Program-made: the position numbers and the translations under genes | The notes under the pieces: model-generated | What the model was told of the DNA's origin: nothing | Seen by the model: only the letters and a program-made list of their open reading frames with translations | Databases searched by the model: none | Part shown: piece by piece, positions 12,731 to 25,011 of the stretch | How the letters are laid out: each line of letters starts with the position of its first letter | Position numbering within the stretch: the stretch's first letter is position 1 | Assembly: GCF_947623445.1 (NCBI RefSeq) | Contig: NC_135241.1 | Coordinates: forward strand, 2,358,501 to 2,422,500 | DNA: 64,000 nucleotides | Direction of reading: 5' to 3' | DNA from: Clavelina lepadiformis | Taxonomy: Eukaryota > Chordata > Ascidiacea > Aplousobranchia > Clavelinidae

Positions 12731-14208
12731 CCAAGATACCAGCGACATCAATTGAATCAACCTATTATCGTGAAAGGTGTCTCCTTTTTAACGACATTAT
12801 TTGGGGGCTACTTGTTTCGTCATTTATTGCTTATATATGTTCAAATCGACCAACTCTTCGAGAAAGTTCTTATCACAGCGTGAAGTAATTTTGCGTCTTT
12901 TTTTGGAAAACTGGAGTCGTAGCCTTTATATCGTCACAAGATATGGGGCTAATTTCGAACTTTTTCGACATGTGAAGCACTGCACAATAACCTTGCCTTA
13001 TGATGAGAACTATCGTGAAGAGTTGGATAAGTTTTAACAACCCGCGATTTTCATACGCCACTAAACTTTGTATTGTGTTTGGTTCCACTAGATTGCCACA
13101 AATTAACAATGTTGTTTTCATTTCTTTGGTTATCGGCATCGCTCACTTTGCATATGCTAGCTAGTAATTCTGTTTGTACATAACTCTTAAAATTGTATGA
13201 CTGGCGTACACGACCTCAACGTCAACGCTTAAATAAACTTCACCAGGTGTGGTGGAAGCCAGAACAATATGTTCCAGGTAGGAGTGGTATACAGTCCAAC
13301 AACTATGACCATGCCGCTTTGCAGAACGGCAATCTCTTTCTGACATGTGACACCTCTGGCGTTGACAAAAGTCAAAAACATGGTTAAAGTAGGTTGTTAA
13401 TTTAAAAGCGCGAAACAGCTAGGCTACAAGTCATGTCGAAATACGGTAGGAGATATCTTAGCATCATCTAGCGGGCAGTGAGACGCAACAAAAAACGAGA
13501 GAGCGCATAAACCAAGACGACTCGAATGGGAAGATTTTATTTCCGAGTCATCTGTGGAAAGAAAAAGAACTCCAGATGCGTGTGACAAGAGAGTAATGTC
13601 CAGAATGCAACCTGAGAGGGTTCAACCTAACTTTCCAGCTGACAAATGAGAATAGAACCGTCACCAAAAAGTTGAAAGTTGATTTGCCAATTGTTTGGCG
13701 CTGCTGGGGTTAGCTGGTGACGTGAGGGATTTCTGTACCAATCAGTGCACACATAAGAAGGCAAAAATATTGTGAACATTAGTTCCATAAAAGAAGAAGA
13801 AAATTTTTCCAAATAGCTAAAGGCCTGGAATAAGTTTACTCAGTTTAGCCATTAAATTGACCGCCTCTTTCCACTTGTTTACATCGGCCGATGTAAATGT
13901 TACGACGTTCTCGCAAATTTGAAGAAGTTTTCGAAGCAACCTGGTAAAATAAGATTTTCAAAATTGGAATGTTGCGAGATAAATTTTTTGTAATGAAAAG
14001 TGTTCGGTATATACACAGGACTATTATACTTTAACTAAAAGATTTGCAGAAGTTAAGGTTATTACCGGATCACGTCTGGTTTATCAAATCCTGACCTAGG
14101 ACATAAATTCAAAATATCTCCCTTACATACAAGTTGATACAAATGAAATAATCCAGCACTAGGTACAGAATCAGAATCATGCGGACACAGGCAACTGACA
14201 CGCGACTG
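12731..14208. other. Gene-free interval
   Basis: Intergenic DNA between convergently transcribed genes (BPI-like on +, ERMARD on -). The stretch 12731-12888 stays open if the alternative acceptor of the BPI-like gene is used. Otherwise I see no conserved coding sequence, RNA gene or repeat structure. It should contain both 3' UTRs. Confidence 0.55.
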
Positions 14209-17200
14209 TTAATGATTGAGGTTTATTTGTGAGAATAAATAAATCATCCAGAAAACCAACAAGTTATACATTAGATAGAGCCGTAGGTTTAATGCTTGAT
14301 AAAACTGTATCAAAACAAACCGCAACCTTTGAGGTGTGTCTGCCATAAAACCATGATGATGGATTAGCACAAGGATGTACAAGGTTAAGAACCGAAGTCC
14401 AGCAAACAAAACCGGACGGCTGTAATAAAATGAAAAAGAATAACAGCGGACATGAATGATGTTCATAAATGAAAACAGTCACTAAAAGTATTAAAAACAC
14501 AGCAAGCAAACCACTTGGCTTTTAATATTAAACAGCTTCCTAATATACTTTACTTCCTTCCTAAAATATTTTACAAAACTAAAAATGTCTGAATTAAAAT
14601 AAATAGCTTTACACATTGAGCATGACAACAAAATTAGATTTCATTTGGTAGTTGGCAAAATTAGTAAACCCATATCTCTGGGTTGTGTAATGCACAAAAC
14701 AACTAACTAACATAACAAAAAAGTTAGATAATTAAATAGGTGTACAATTTTACCTATTACAAACCTGCATAGGAGACAAATGTAATTTTTCCTTTGTCTC
14801 GATCTCAAAGAACGTTCCTTGAACATTCTCTTCCGGACTTCTAGAATGTTTTTTATATTTTCCGCCGCTTTCTTCACATTGAGCGATATCTGTCTTATGA
14901 TAACATCATTGGGACTCGCCCTGCAACCATGCAGCTTAAATGAGATGACTCATAAGAAAAAGAAATTAAATTCTCACCTACCTGTGCAAAGTGTGAAGGT
15001 GACTTCCGGCAAGGAATTCTATGAGCTGGTCAATCTGGTCGCTTTCTTGCAAGGGTTTCACATCACCTTTGTTTGTAATCGATGTAAAAAATTGTTCAAC
15101 AAAATTCGAGTCTGCAACAGTACTTTTTGCTAATTGTGCATACTGAATGCTCAAAAGTTTTAATGAAGAAACAAGCTCATCAACTTCGAAAGAGTCCACA
15201 GAATTTTTCAAATCATTAAAATTCTCTATTGAAGGTGTATCCTTAAAGTTGAAGCAGAGCTTGACAGAAGAGCAAACGTCACGCTTGGTAAAAGCCAAAG
15301 CATGAAAAAGCGATTCGTAATTATTTATAAAAGTTGAGATCTGTCTGAAGAGATCATTGTTTTGACAAGTGCAACATGCTCCTCCTTGGAAGCTGATGTT
15401 GAAAGCTGAATTTTGAGTATCTGGCTCATCTAAAAAGGAATCTCTTTCATTCCTTGTATACCCTGTTTCTTCATGCTTCCTTGCACATCCATGACTTGCA
15501 TAGAGTGCAGCAGAGACAACAACAAAGGCGATATTGTGATCTACATCTATAGATGACATCTCACCGTGGGATAAATGATCTCGGAGACGAAGGCCATCTT
15601 GGAGAACGAAAAGATCTCGAAGTAAAACCTGAAAAAATCACCAGTAAATAGTTAATATTTCACTTTGGGTATATAAAATTTTAAAAAATAGTAAAATCTT
15701 TGTAGGAGATTCTGTAAACTACAAGCAATTATATATATCATTATTTCCAAAGCATACTAGGATTTATGATCACCATTATCTAGCAAAATTCGATGCTAAA
15801 ATTACACACATAAACATTGCATAAACATAAACTGTTGTAGAATGTGTGAGTATATTTTTGGAAAACTGCCAAGACAGGACATAATGCATGGAACGTTGAT
15901 TGCACGTGGGTGTCTTCAGAGAAGGTACTTACCATGAAGTTATCACCAAGTTCGTATCGCAGATAATTTTCACCACCTTGCTTCAAATTGGATGACAAAA
16001 CCTGTGGACATGAAAGTGAATGCAGCCAAAACAATCACTACATAATGTACAAACATCTACGAGTACGTAGGCAAAAAAGTTAGAGATAAAAAATGCAATA
16101 ATTACGAATTTTTTCATTTAGAATGCATATACATAACATTCATCAATTGCAAACAGGCTTAATTTAAAAAACTGTGAAGAGTGGCACAAAACATTACCAA
16201 ACACTAAATCCAATTGCACACACAAAATATGTTCCATAATAATTAATAAGACAGATACTTTACATCATCCAAAGTTGTATAAAATTCAGTAGACTCAGCG
16301 GTCATGACACGTTCTGGGCATTTGTTGCAAAATGAAAACCTACAACGCAACAAATGTTCCAACTGTGGAAGTAAAATCATCACACAGTCGCCAAATCTGA
16401 AATAAAATATTGCCATAAATAACTTCTGCAGCATCACACTCAAAACCGAAGACTTTTTCAAAATATTTCAACACTAATATACTATTTTCAACTTAAAAAC
16501 AATGTAAACACTTGTACCTGCGTGATCTGTACAGATTTAATGAATATTTGAAGTAGACTAACATTGACTTTGGAATATAAGGAGACGTTTCATAAAGTTC
16601 ATTCATATTTGCCACATCACAGCCCCGGTTAGCTTCAAAACTTCTTAAGGTTGTTGCTAACCTCACCAAGTATACCATTAAAACTTATAACAACATGAGC
16701 ATTATTTAAATGTTTAAATCATCAGCACCAACCCAATAAACTTAGTGAAATATTATATACAGTGTCAACAGAGATATGTTTAACCATATGTTATGTGCAG
16801 ATAATATGCTCTAAATTTGTACTTATACATTAGGTAACCTGCATATAAAATATGAAAACAACTGTGTTGAATACCTAGTCTTTCATTGAGCACTCCCCTT
16901 ACAAAATCTTTCTGAACCAAAGGAAGTTTTTTCATTCCAACGAGCAGGTTTTGATCATCCAAGAACACTGACATTTCCACAATAGTAAAAAGAAGCACAT
17001 GAAAATACCTAAAAATGGTATTTTGTATGCAATTTCATAGATTATATAAATGACAAATTGGTCCAGATTTACTATTAGAAACAATGTATTTGCACTTAAG
17101 TTACAAAAAGATTCAATCTTCAGTAGATTCTACATAGATCTTACATTGACGGTAATTCATTTGGTGAAATAAATCCATGCCAAAGAAGATTTCTTAAATT

Positions 17201-18016
17201 CAAACTGAGTGGACCACCAAACAGAACTTGTAAGAACTTCATTCTAGTCTCACCAAATGTTTCTTTCAATGGTTTGCTGCTGAGAAGATCTCTCAAAAGC
17301 AAAGGATCATGACCATCTTTTAATCGATAAACCTGAAAATTAATGAGCAATTACATGTTTGAGTTTCCGCAATACACAAAATTTTTAGGCACGCTTTTTA
17401 GCTGAAAACTATGGTGTTTTCCCAGATTGGAAAGTTTACTAAGTGCGTGGGGGACAAAAAATTAATTGCCTATATTAACAGCTACTGTTTCATTTTGTTG
17501 TGCGAGGAATTTCTCACCCACAACCAGCAAACTTTCCAATCTGGGTGTTTTCTAGTCTGGTTAATAAGCATCCTTCCAACCTACACTGCGAAGGGAGTGC
17601 TCCAACGTTGAACAAATGTAAAGCATTTTCAATACAAGACAAAGATTCACTTCAGTATCAGCAGAAAGATATTCAACTTTAAACCAATCTTGGATATCCT
17701 GTTTTGAAATCCCGATAAACCAGTTTGACAAAAGTTCAACAAACCGCTCAATGTCATCTGATTCAAAATCCCAAAACAAGAGTTGATGAAAAAGGGGGCA
17801 TAATTCCTGAACAGCCGTATGAAAATCGAGTGTGGTGCTAAGCTGGTTTTCTTCTAAAACTGAGGTAATGAGCTCATAAAATCTACAAGTTAGTGTTTCA
17901 AATTTGTGGCACACTTTTTCTGTTTTATGTTGAAGTTGAGACAAATGTGAGCTCGCCTGCCAGATATCAACTACAATTTGTTTCACATCTTGAGAAAGAA
18001 ATGTACTAATATCCAT
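14209..18016 (-). CDS. ERMARD: ERMARD (ER membrane-associated RNA degradation protein) homologue, 694 aa
   Basis: Nine exons on the minus strand: 17585-18016, 17145-17332, 16875-17008, 16518-16632, 16264-16396, 15933-16001, 14982-15628, 14765-14920 and 14209-14419; all phases agree, giving 694 aa (human about 678). Diagnostic blocks are LLLRDLLSS followed by GGPLSLNLRNLLWHGF (the NLRN-HG signature of the DUF4209-like region), NKCPERVMTAESTEFYTTLD, LRLRDHLSHGE, and LRSRQRKNYI near the C-terminus, all in the same order as human ERMARD. The last exon encodes a hydrophobic segment (VLFAGLRFLTLYILVLI) and a second one near the tail, matching the C-terminal membrane anchor. Human ERMARD is an ER membrane protein linked to neuronal migration defects; its biochemical role is poorly defined. 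Start ATG 18014-18016 is the first in frame. Intron 1 contains a small MITE (17421-17545). Confidence 0.92.
17421..17545. mobile_element. Short MITE (about 125 bp) in ERMARD intron 1
   Basis: Terminal inverted repeats 17421-17437 and 17529-17545 are a perfect 17-bp pair (CCCAGATTGGAAAGTTT and its complement). Weaker complementarity continues inward for about 15 bp. TGTTTT occurs directly outside both ends (17415-17420 and 17546-17551), which fits a 6-bp target-site duplication. There is no coding capacity. The superfamily is not clear. The right end lies about 40 bp from the ERMARD exon 1 donor. Confidence 0.75.
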
Positions 18017-19503
18017 TTTTGTAAATACCAAAACCTTGTATTTTTACTCATTCAATTAATAAAAAAGCTAAAAGCATTAGGTGTTGGACAATAAAATTAC
18101 TTGCAATTTCTCTACTTCGCAGAAATTGCTATCGGGTATTTCCCTTTTAGAAAAAAAAAATATCTTAAAGATTTCATTTTACTTTGGGAGGTATGAATTG
18201 ACTTTCCAATAATAAAATGTTGTAATCGACACAACGAGTGCAGAAACAGAAATGTTTATTAATTAATTAGGCGAATTAACTGACTCGTTTCGAATTAAGT
18301 TTTTGTCTTTTTAGAGATTTATGCATAAGATTAGGATCCATCTGAAGAATTTTCGGAATCGTAGCCTACTTTAAGTTTTTATTGCAAAGCTCTCTCTCTT
18401 GCTTGGTTGCACTGTATTAAACCGAGATTAAACAAATGCAAAGTCCCTGCGCAATAATTCTTATGCAAAACAAACTTAATTTATTATGTTTAAAAGCAGT
18501 TTAAAGCAGGATTTCTATTGGTATAACTACAAATTAATGCTGACAAAAGTGCGCTAATAAGCCCGAACATTTGACGATTTAAAAAACATCACTGGTAATG
18601 AATTAAACTGCAACTTTCCAACATAACTATATTTTCAGTTTCAAGGAAACAACGGTGGGCGAAAAATAAATATGTCAAGATTAGTTCAATGATTCGAAAG
18701 AAGCCTAACTAATTGCTTGGTTGACTCAATTAAGACACAACCTAAACCCATCTGACCAAACAGCAGAGTTAGCAGAGTTAAAATTTACTAAACAATTTTA
18801 ATAAAAACGTTTTACGGACGAATTTGAAGTAAGATTACTTCTTTCTTGGGTGCATAGGATTACAAAGCGCATCAAGTGTGCAATAAAATAACTCGAAGCA
18901 TTTGATTTTGAACAGGAATTAAGTCGGAAATGAAATCAACATTAAAGATGTAGGCCTAATGCGTCTTTAAACACTTGGATGAGTCTAACAAGTAGACTCA
19001 AGTCTCAACGAGAGCAATCAGATGGTTTAAACTGAGACATGGGAACACACGCGCCCTGGAACTGGCGCCGATCTGGGATTTTAACGTGGATTTTTTCAGT
19101 AATATTAGCAACGTGTCGAGCAATGACAGCTTTGTCTTTAGTTTGTAATGGAAAAGTGGTATATGTTCCCTTAGCCTGTAAGGTTTACCCACTTACACTA
19201 CAAAGTCTGTTTCCTTGTGTATATCTTAACAGTGAACCTTGATAGACTTCAGCAATAATGACACAGGAATGACTACTGCATAATCTGATTATATATTTGA
19301 AGCTTCTTTGAACGAATACATCAAGATAGAACATTGTGACAGCAACAGCATAAAGACATGTTGCGGCGTTGAACGTAGAAACCAAAAAGGGACTGAATGA
19401 ATCAAAATGCACGCACAGGGCAACAATCGATTACGTCACGCAGTGTTATGCTTCACTGATTCGATAGACGAGAATTCTATGTCGTACACAATTTTATATT
19501 ACA
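18017..19503. other. Gene-free interval upstream of ERMARD and downstream of the GTPase-kinase gene
   Basis: AT-rich; no coding similarity, repeats or RNA genes recognised. It should contain the ERMARD promoter (just above 18016) and the 3' UTR of the gene ending at 19504. No convincing TATA box or polyadenylation signal could be assigned. Confidence 0.5.
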
Positions 19504-22500
19504 TTAATTGATATATTTATCACAAGTTGATAAGGAGCTTAGAAAATTGTCGCGTACTTCCATCATGGATGGTCTCATCTGCGGATCTTGGTTCCAGCAC
19601 TTAACCATCTCATCCTTGAGAAGATTAATGATCTCGACGTCTGCTTCATATTTCAAACTCAGCTTGAGCGCTTCGACTTCTTCCAGGCTGGGTCGGTTGC
19701 CCTGCTCAGCTACATAACGTACCACTTCCAAGTACGTCATCCTTTCCCGAAACGGCAGATTCCTGGTGAGAACTTCGTGGCTGATCATTGACACGCTGTA
19801 AACGTCCATTGCTCTGCTGCTCCGGGCTTCACAGTTCAGCAATCGCTCAGGTGAGGCAAATATGTAAGTAAACTCCTTTCTTTGCTCTTCCGATGATGGC
19901 CCAGAATTGGAACTCGTGGCAAAGTTAGCCCCACCGAAATCACTGACCTTACATCTTAGGTCAGTTGTCAACAAAACGTTCTCCGACTTGATGTCGCCAT
20001 GCGTTATGCGTTGGTCGTTGCAAAAGCCATAATGTAGATAGGTGATGCCACACGCCACGTCATTGCAGATTCGAAGTCTAATCACGGTTGGAATATGCTG
20101 GATCTTGTACTCGTCTCTATTCTTGCTGCTGAGAAAGGTATGTAAATCACCGGCGGGCATATACTCCATTACAATGGCTGCTGCACCTGGCCAGGAGGTA
20201 AAACCTACCAACCGAACTACGTTTTCGTGGCTCGATAACTTTGTATTTCTTGTTTCGTTCATCAGTCTGAATTAAAATGTTACACAATGTAAGAAGATAA
20301 AAGGGGAGTTAAGTCTTATCACGTTATTACAATACATTTGATGCACTTAACGATTTTAAAAAGAGACAATACGCAATTCACGATCTTCACAACTACAAAT
20401 GTCAAGGCACTATATCTACTATAGGTCACCTTTCATGGGTTTGCTTTATGATCTCTTTCGAGCCAGTGACTGGAAAATATTTGATTGCTACCGACCCATG
20501 AGGGTTCGTGAATCCAAGACGGACGCATCCGAATCCGCCTCTTCCAAGAAAACCTCTCATTCCCAGAACTCCAAAAATCTGATCACTGGAGATATACGTT
20601 GCAATCTGGAAATAAATACTGGGTTATATTTGTTGTGGCTTGTTTTGTTTTTAAAAAAGGTCCAAATACGTTTTTTGTAGACCGTTTAAATCTGCAACCT
20701 AGGGCAGTATTGGATGCGAGATTAAATTTTGTTCAGTTTTTTCCTGATTAGTTTGCATTAGCAAGAATTTATTACTGAATTACAGGTTTACGAAGAAAGT
20801 TGTAACCAAAGTAACGCAAGGAAGGATGGAGCCCTAGTTTTAAATCATGGTGAGATGATATATGTTATAAAATATAATATTATGCCCACGAGGAAAAATT
20901 TAATAAAAATATTTTTACCGTCATCTTGTTTATTTCTTCTTTTTTCAATTGCAATATTTCTGTCTTCAACATTTTTATTTCTTGATCTCTTTCGGTCAAT
21001 TCCTACAAAGATTACCGGAAATTAAACAGGTGCTTTCGTTACTCACATGACATATGAATTTTGTCGCCTAGACTTGATAGGCTAGAACAGTGCTCTTCAA
21101 CCGGTGTGCACGTTGCACCCTATGGTGTACTAAAATTATGCATGGAGTGCACCAGTACGAAAAGGTATACAAGGGTGCATCACAAACTTGTCACACTAAA
21201 CAGATACTTTTTACAAAAACTTTCTGTGAGCAAAAATGAACCATTTATATTTGACTTTCAGGATATTAGAAAAAAGATGTACACTCTAAAAAAATCTTGA
21301 GTCAGTGACTCCACTCACGCGAAAGAGAGAACGGATTCTGATTCTTTAAAGAGTCGATTTTTTTCCACCTTCTCTCGTTTTTTTTTTTGCTTATGCAACA
21401 TTCTATTTGAGTGGTGTCTTCACGGTTGGCTTGCGGCGTATTACGCAAGGGAAATTTTTACTTAGTGTTAGAATGTGATAGTTAATAATGTGCAACAACA
21501 AAACAGTCATTAAATAGTCTCTTTGCTATTTGCTCAAGTTTGTTTGAATGCTGTTTTATGACATGCAGTAGTACTCGCAAGCAGCCTGCAGCCATAATCG
21601 AACTCTCACCGACAATGTGAAAAACTTCGGCAGCTCCGCTCGGTTTGATTGACATAATGATGTGCATAATGATTTTTCATATCGCTTTTTACCTCAGTTT
21701 ACCTTTTAAGTAAATAAGGTGCATGAGTTCGTCACAACAACTTAAGGTTCACCAAACCAAAAAAGAGCTTGAAGAGCTCTGGGCTGGAGCTTGCAGCCTA
21801 CAAAATATGCGCCTAATCTTTTTTTTTGTTTTGTTTTTGCAGTTCGGAAATTTTTGCAAAAACTTCCAGGTCTTTCCTAACACCGCTGACCTCGGGTAGA
21901 CGTTGTTCAGTCTGAATCGAAAAAAAAAATGTTTGTCATCTCACTTATGGGACTTGATGGAAGTCTTTTTTTGTTAAAATTATACCTTACCTGCAGATTT
22001 TGGATTTTGCCTTTGATGAGGGTAAATCCCCCATCAATTTTGCTTTCCAGTGAAGCTTTGAAGCGGCTCTTTAGGTGTTTTATTTGATCGGGAAAAAGAT
22101 TTTCAAAATTTTCCATTGCCTTCGCTTTAAATGCCTTGTGAGCTGAATGAAGTAACATCATGTTGACGGAACAATTGCGTCTTTCCTCCTAAAAGAGGCA
22201 ATAAAATTGATAAAAACATGAACACGCTCTTATTGAAGAATTTATGATATTAAAGTTTTAGATATTAAATATTTGTGTAAACGTAACGTTTTATCTATGC
22301 CCTACAAGCTATATACGCAGGCTAGCTACCATCTGCTGTTGATATTCGGTGAATAATCTTGCCCAAAGTTTTTCAGCTGTAAGGCAAGCGAGTTCCTGTC
22401 AGTTGAAATACATATCTTGTTAATATCATTGCTGCATCCCACAAGCGGAGATTTTACAATTATTTTCTTCCAACGTAGACCACTCAAGTCGTAGGATAAC

Positions 22501-25011
22501 TGATATGTAGCCGACATATCCGTATGTTGTTTAATTATACAGCGTGGTGACTCGTTCATTCAACATCTCCTTTGACACAACTCAACAACTTTTCCAAAGT
22601 TCGGATATCAAAAATAATTTAATGGGCTTTTTCAGTTAGCAAACGAGTTCTGCTGTATGATGTTTATCGTTAAGACACTGCTAAGGCTAATATAGGCCTA
22701 CAGTGTTCGATGGGTTTACCGTCATTGTAGTGATCGGATTTAGAAGTCTTCTGTCTTGGAGAAGCTGGTACAATTTGTCGGTAATTTTTACTAGATCTTG
22801 GCCGGTCATGGAGTGGTTCCAATGCCGCTTTGATTCGGTGCATTCCGTCAAAAGGTGATGAAAGAAATTTCCCAGGTGGACTCGAAACGTGTCGTCCAGC
22901 TCTGCAAAACCAAACTAAAGCACTTACGGTACAACTAAAAAATACAAATAAGCTTTCTTATTTTTAGTGCGAGCGGTCAATACATTACTGAAAGATACTA
23001 AAAGTCTCGATTTGGTCGGTTATCGTTTGAAATGAGCTTTGTTAAACAGTAGTGATTTAAAATTGGTAACTGGAACGTACCTTCAGCAATAATTTCATTG
23101 TTCACCGTATTTTGACACTGATCTCCCACTAGACCGGAGAAGGGGAGCAACATGCACTTGACCTTGTCGAAAGCGTTTTTTACGCGATCCTTCACCGCTC
23201 GATCGCCGAATGCGTTTCTATCGTCATCGAAGAAGATTTCGTTCTCCATATAGCGAAAACCCCCTTCTATGCCGCACTCGTACTTCTCGTTGGCGGACCA
23301 ATAACGAATCAGGAAAAACAACGCCTACATAGACGTCATCATTAAGTAATCAAAGTGTCGGTTTTGATACCCGGGACCAAAGAAAAAGTGAACTTCGACC
23401 AACCTGAAAGTAAGTCTTGTCGCCTGGATCTTTGTATTCTCTATCGTATCCAGATAAAATCTTAAAGGCAACGAATAATTTTAAATCGGCCAACTTTTTA
23501 ACTAAGCATCTTCCTCAAGTCAAAGAAAATATCTAACTTACGTCCAATATTTCAAGGTCGTTTTCACCAATCTCTTCCACAACGTTGTTGATTAACACCG
23601 AACTTATGATGCTGCTGTAAACGAAGATTTCGTGATCTTTCTGAGATCGATTGTCAGTAAACGATCCTTCGGTCTCCATGAGTAACAGAGCAATCTATAA
23701 AAGTGATATTGCTTGTAAATTTTACGCATGAGTATAACTAAAACCTATACTTATAAATAGTACACCACCTGCAGCGTATGTGTGAAGATAATGCAAAGCC
23801 AAATACCTGCTGACCATCAGATTTGCGCAGAAGATATGGCTTGCTCCATATCCATATTCCAGGCTTGATAACTCTTCGTCCACGTCTCCACTTGAGAGTA
23901 AGCGAAAGGTCAATTTCTGGCTGCCAATTTTTATCCTTCAAATTCAAAAGTTACTTTTGCAGCCTGTATTTTTATTTGCAGTAGTTTTGCTGCAAAAAAC
24001 ACGTTGTTAAGTCAGAGTTAAATATTTCCCACCATGTCCGACTCCAGGAAGGCGATTAAAAAGTTTAGCAGCACAGACTTTCCGGTGTTTGGTTCTCCCG
24101 CCACTGAGATTACAGCAACCGGGTTATCTTTGACCGAATGATGTTCTGCAATCTTCCTCAGAGCATCTTTGTTCATCTCAAATCCACCGTTGTCGCGTGA
24201 TCCAAGAAGATGCACAAATTTTGCTGAATCGTCATGACCTATTAAGCGTAAACACGATACGTTGTTCAGCCCATTCCAGCAGCTTACATCGCTCAATTAG
24301 CGACGAGGAAACGTAGATTGGTATGTTTCCAGTCGGTATAGTTTTTTCATTTTGTTTTAATCACAACTTAATGAAACGACGTTTAAGTGACTATGTTAAC
24401 GTAAAGAGGACAAGCAACTCCTTGCTAAAGATCCAATAGGCTTTAGGTTAAGAAACTTCGTGAGCTAAAAACTGATTTAAGCTATTTGGGTTTAGTTGAA
24501 GTTGGATTTATTTTAGAAGAAATATTTAGGTTAGGGTACTATGCTTTTGAGTTATAACGTTCAACATAGATAAATACGAATAAGAGTTTGAACTGTTGAA
24601 CTGTTTGCTGAATTTTAAACCTGCGGTTTTACCGGCTGTGGGATTTGCAAACAACTCCCGCTCACGTTATGTTGGTTATGGTCGCTTTTGTTACTGTGTT
24701 TTACACCAGGCAAAACAGGCTATAATAAAAGATACCCTGCTAGAAAAGACGTTTAGTGCGATCATCAACGTGGCAACATCAAAATCACTTCACTTAGAAG
24801 ACGATCATTCATTTCTGACGGCAGACATCGATTTCATATAGGTCCATTCTTTTTACCGGCTTCAAAGTCCAAATAACAACCAAGGATTAAGTTCTTTGCC
24901 AAGCATTACTCAAATAGAAACGTACAAAATAAGAAGTAAATTTGCACCTGATCTTGTCGCAAAATGTACTGGACCGACGACAGTTTGATCATGACTGAGT
25001 TGCCTCTGCAT
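19504..25011 (-). CDS. Atlastin/GBP-like dynamin-family GTPase fused to an IRAK/RIPK-like protein kinase, 751 aa
   Basis: Eleven exons: 24948-25011, 24033-24238, 23807-23935, 23542-23694, 23404-23460, 23081-23324, 22720-22901, 21991-22188, 20919-21002, 20430-20605 and 19504-20266 (minus strand). Lengths and phases sum to exactly 752 codons without a stop. Residues 22-345 follow the atlastin GTPase: P-loop GEPNTGKS at 69-76, WRRGRRVIKPGIWIWS (91-133 exon), G3 METEG (E140), and FFLIRYWS at the G4 position (R210-Y211 where atlastin has RD). Residues 346-411 match the start of the atlastin middle helices; no membrane hairpin follows. Exon 9 (412-439) is a charged coiled coil. Residues 458-751 are a TKL-type kinase: GRGGFGCV (460-467), VAIK Lys481, HGDIKSEN (587-594), DFG 607-609, ASPE. 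The HGD catalytic loop is typical of IRAKs. Inferred role: nucleotide- or oligomerisation-controlled signalling, perhaps in innate immunity. Two separate adjacent genes are the alternative, but no promoter, start or stop separates the modules. Confidence 0.85.
21088..21300 (+). mobile_element. Possible hAT-type element end (remnant) in an intron of the GTPase-kinase gene
   Basis: The sequence starting CAGTGCTCTTCAACCGG resembles the CAGTGNTTCTCAACC-type terminus of many hAT transposons. No matching inverted end or clear 8-bp duplication was found, so this would be a one-ended remnant of uncertain length. Weak support. Confidence 0.3.

Noticed and set aside
17411-17682. Two short plus-strand open frames in ERMARD intron 1 and exon 1
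   Set aside because: One spans the MITE, the other is antisense to exon 1; neither has similarity.
19038-19242. Short open frames on both strands upstream of ERMARD
   Set aside because: No similarity and no splice context; consistent with chance.
22326-22559. 77-codon open frame on the minus strand between GTPase-kinase exons 7 and 8
   Set aside because: The flanking exons already join in phase and match atlastin across the junction; this frame has no good splice sites in phase and no similarity, so it is treated as intron.
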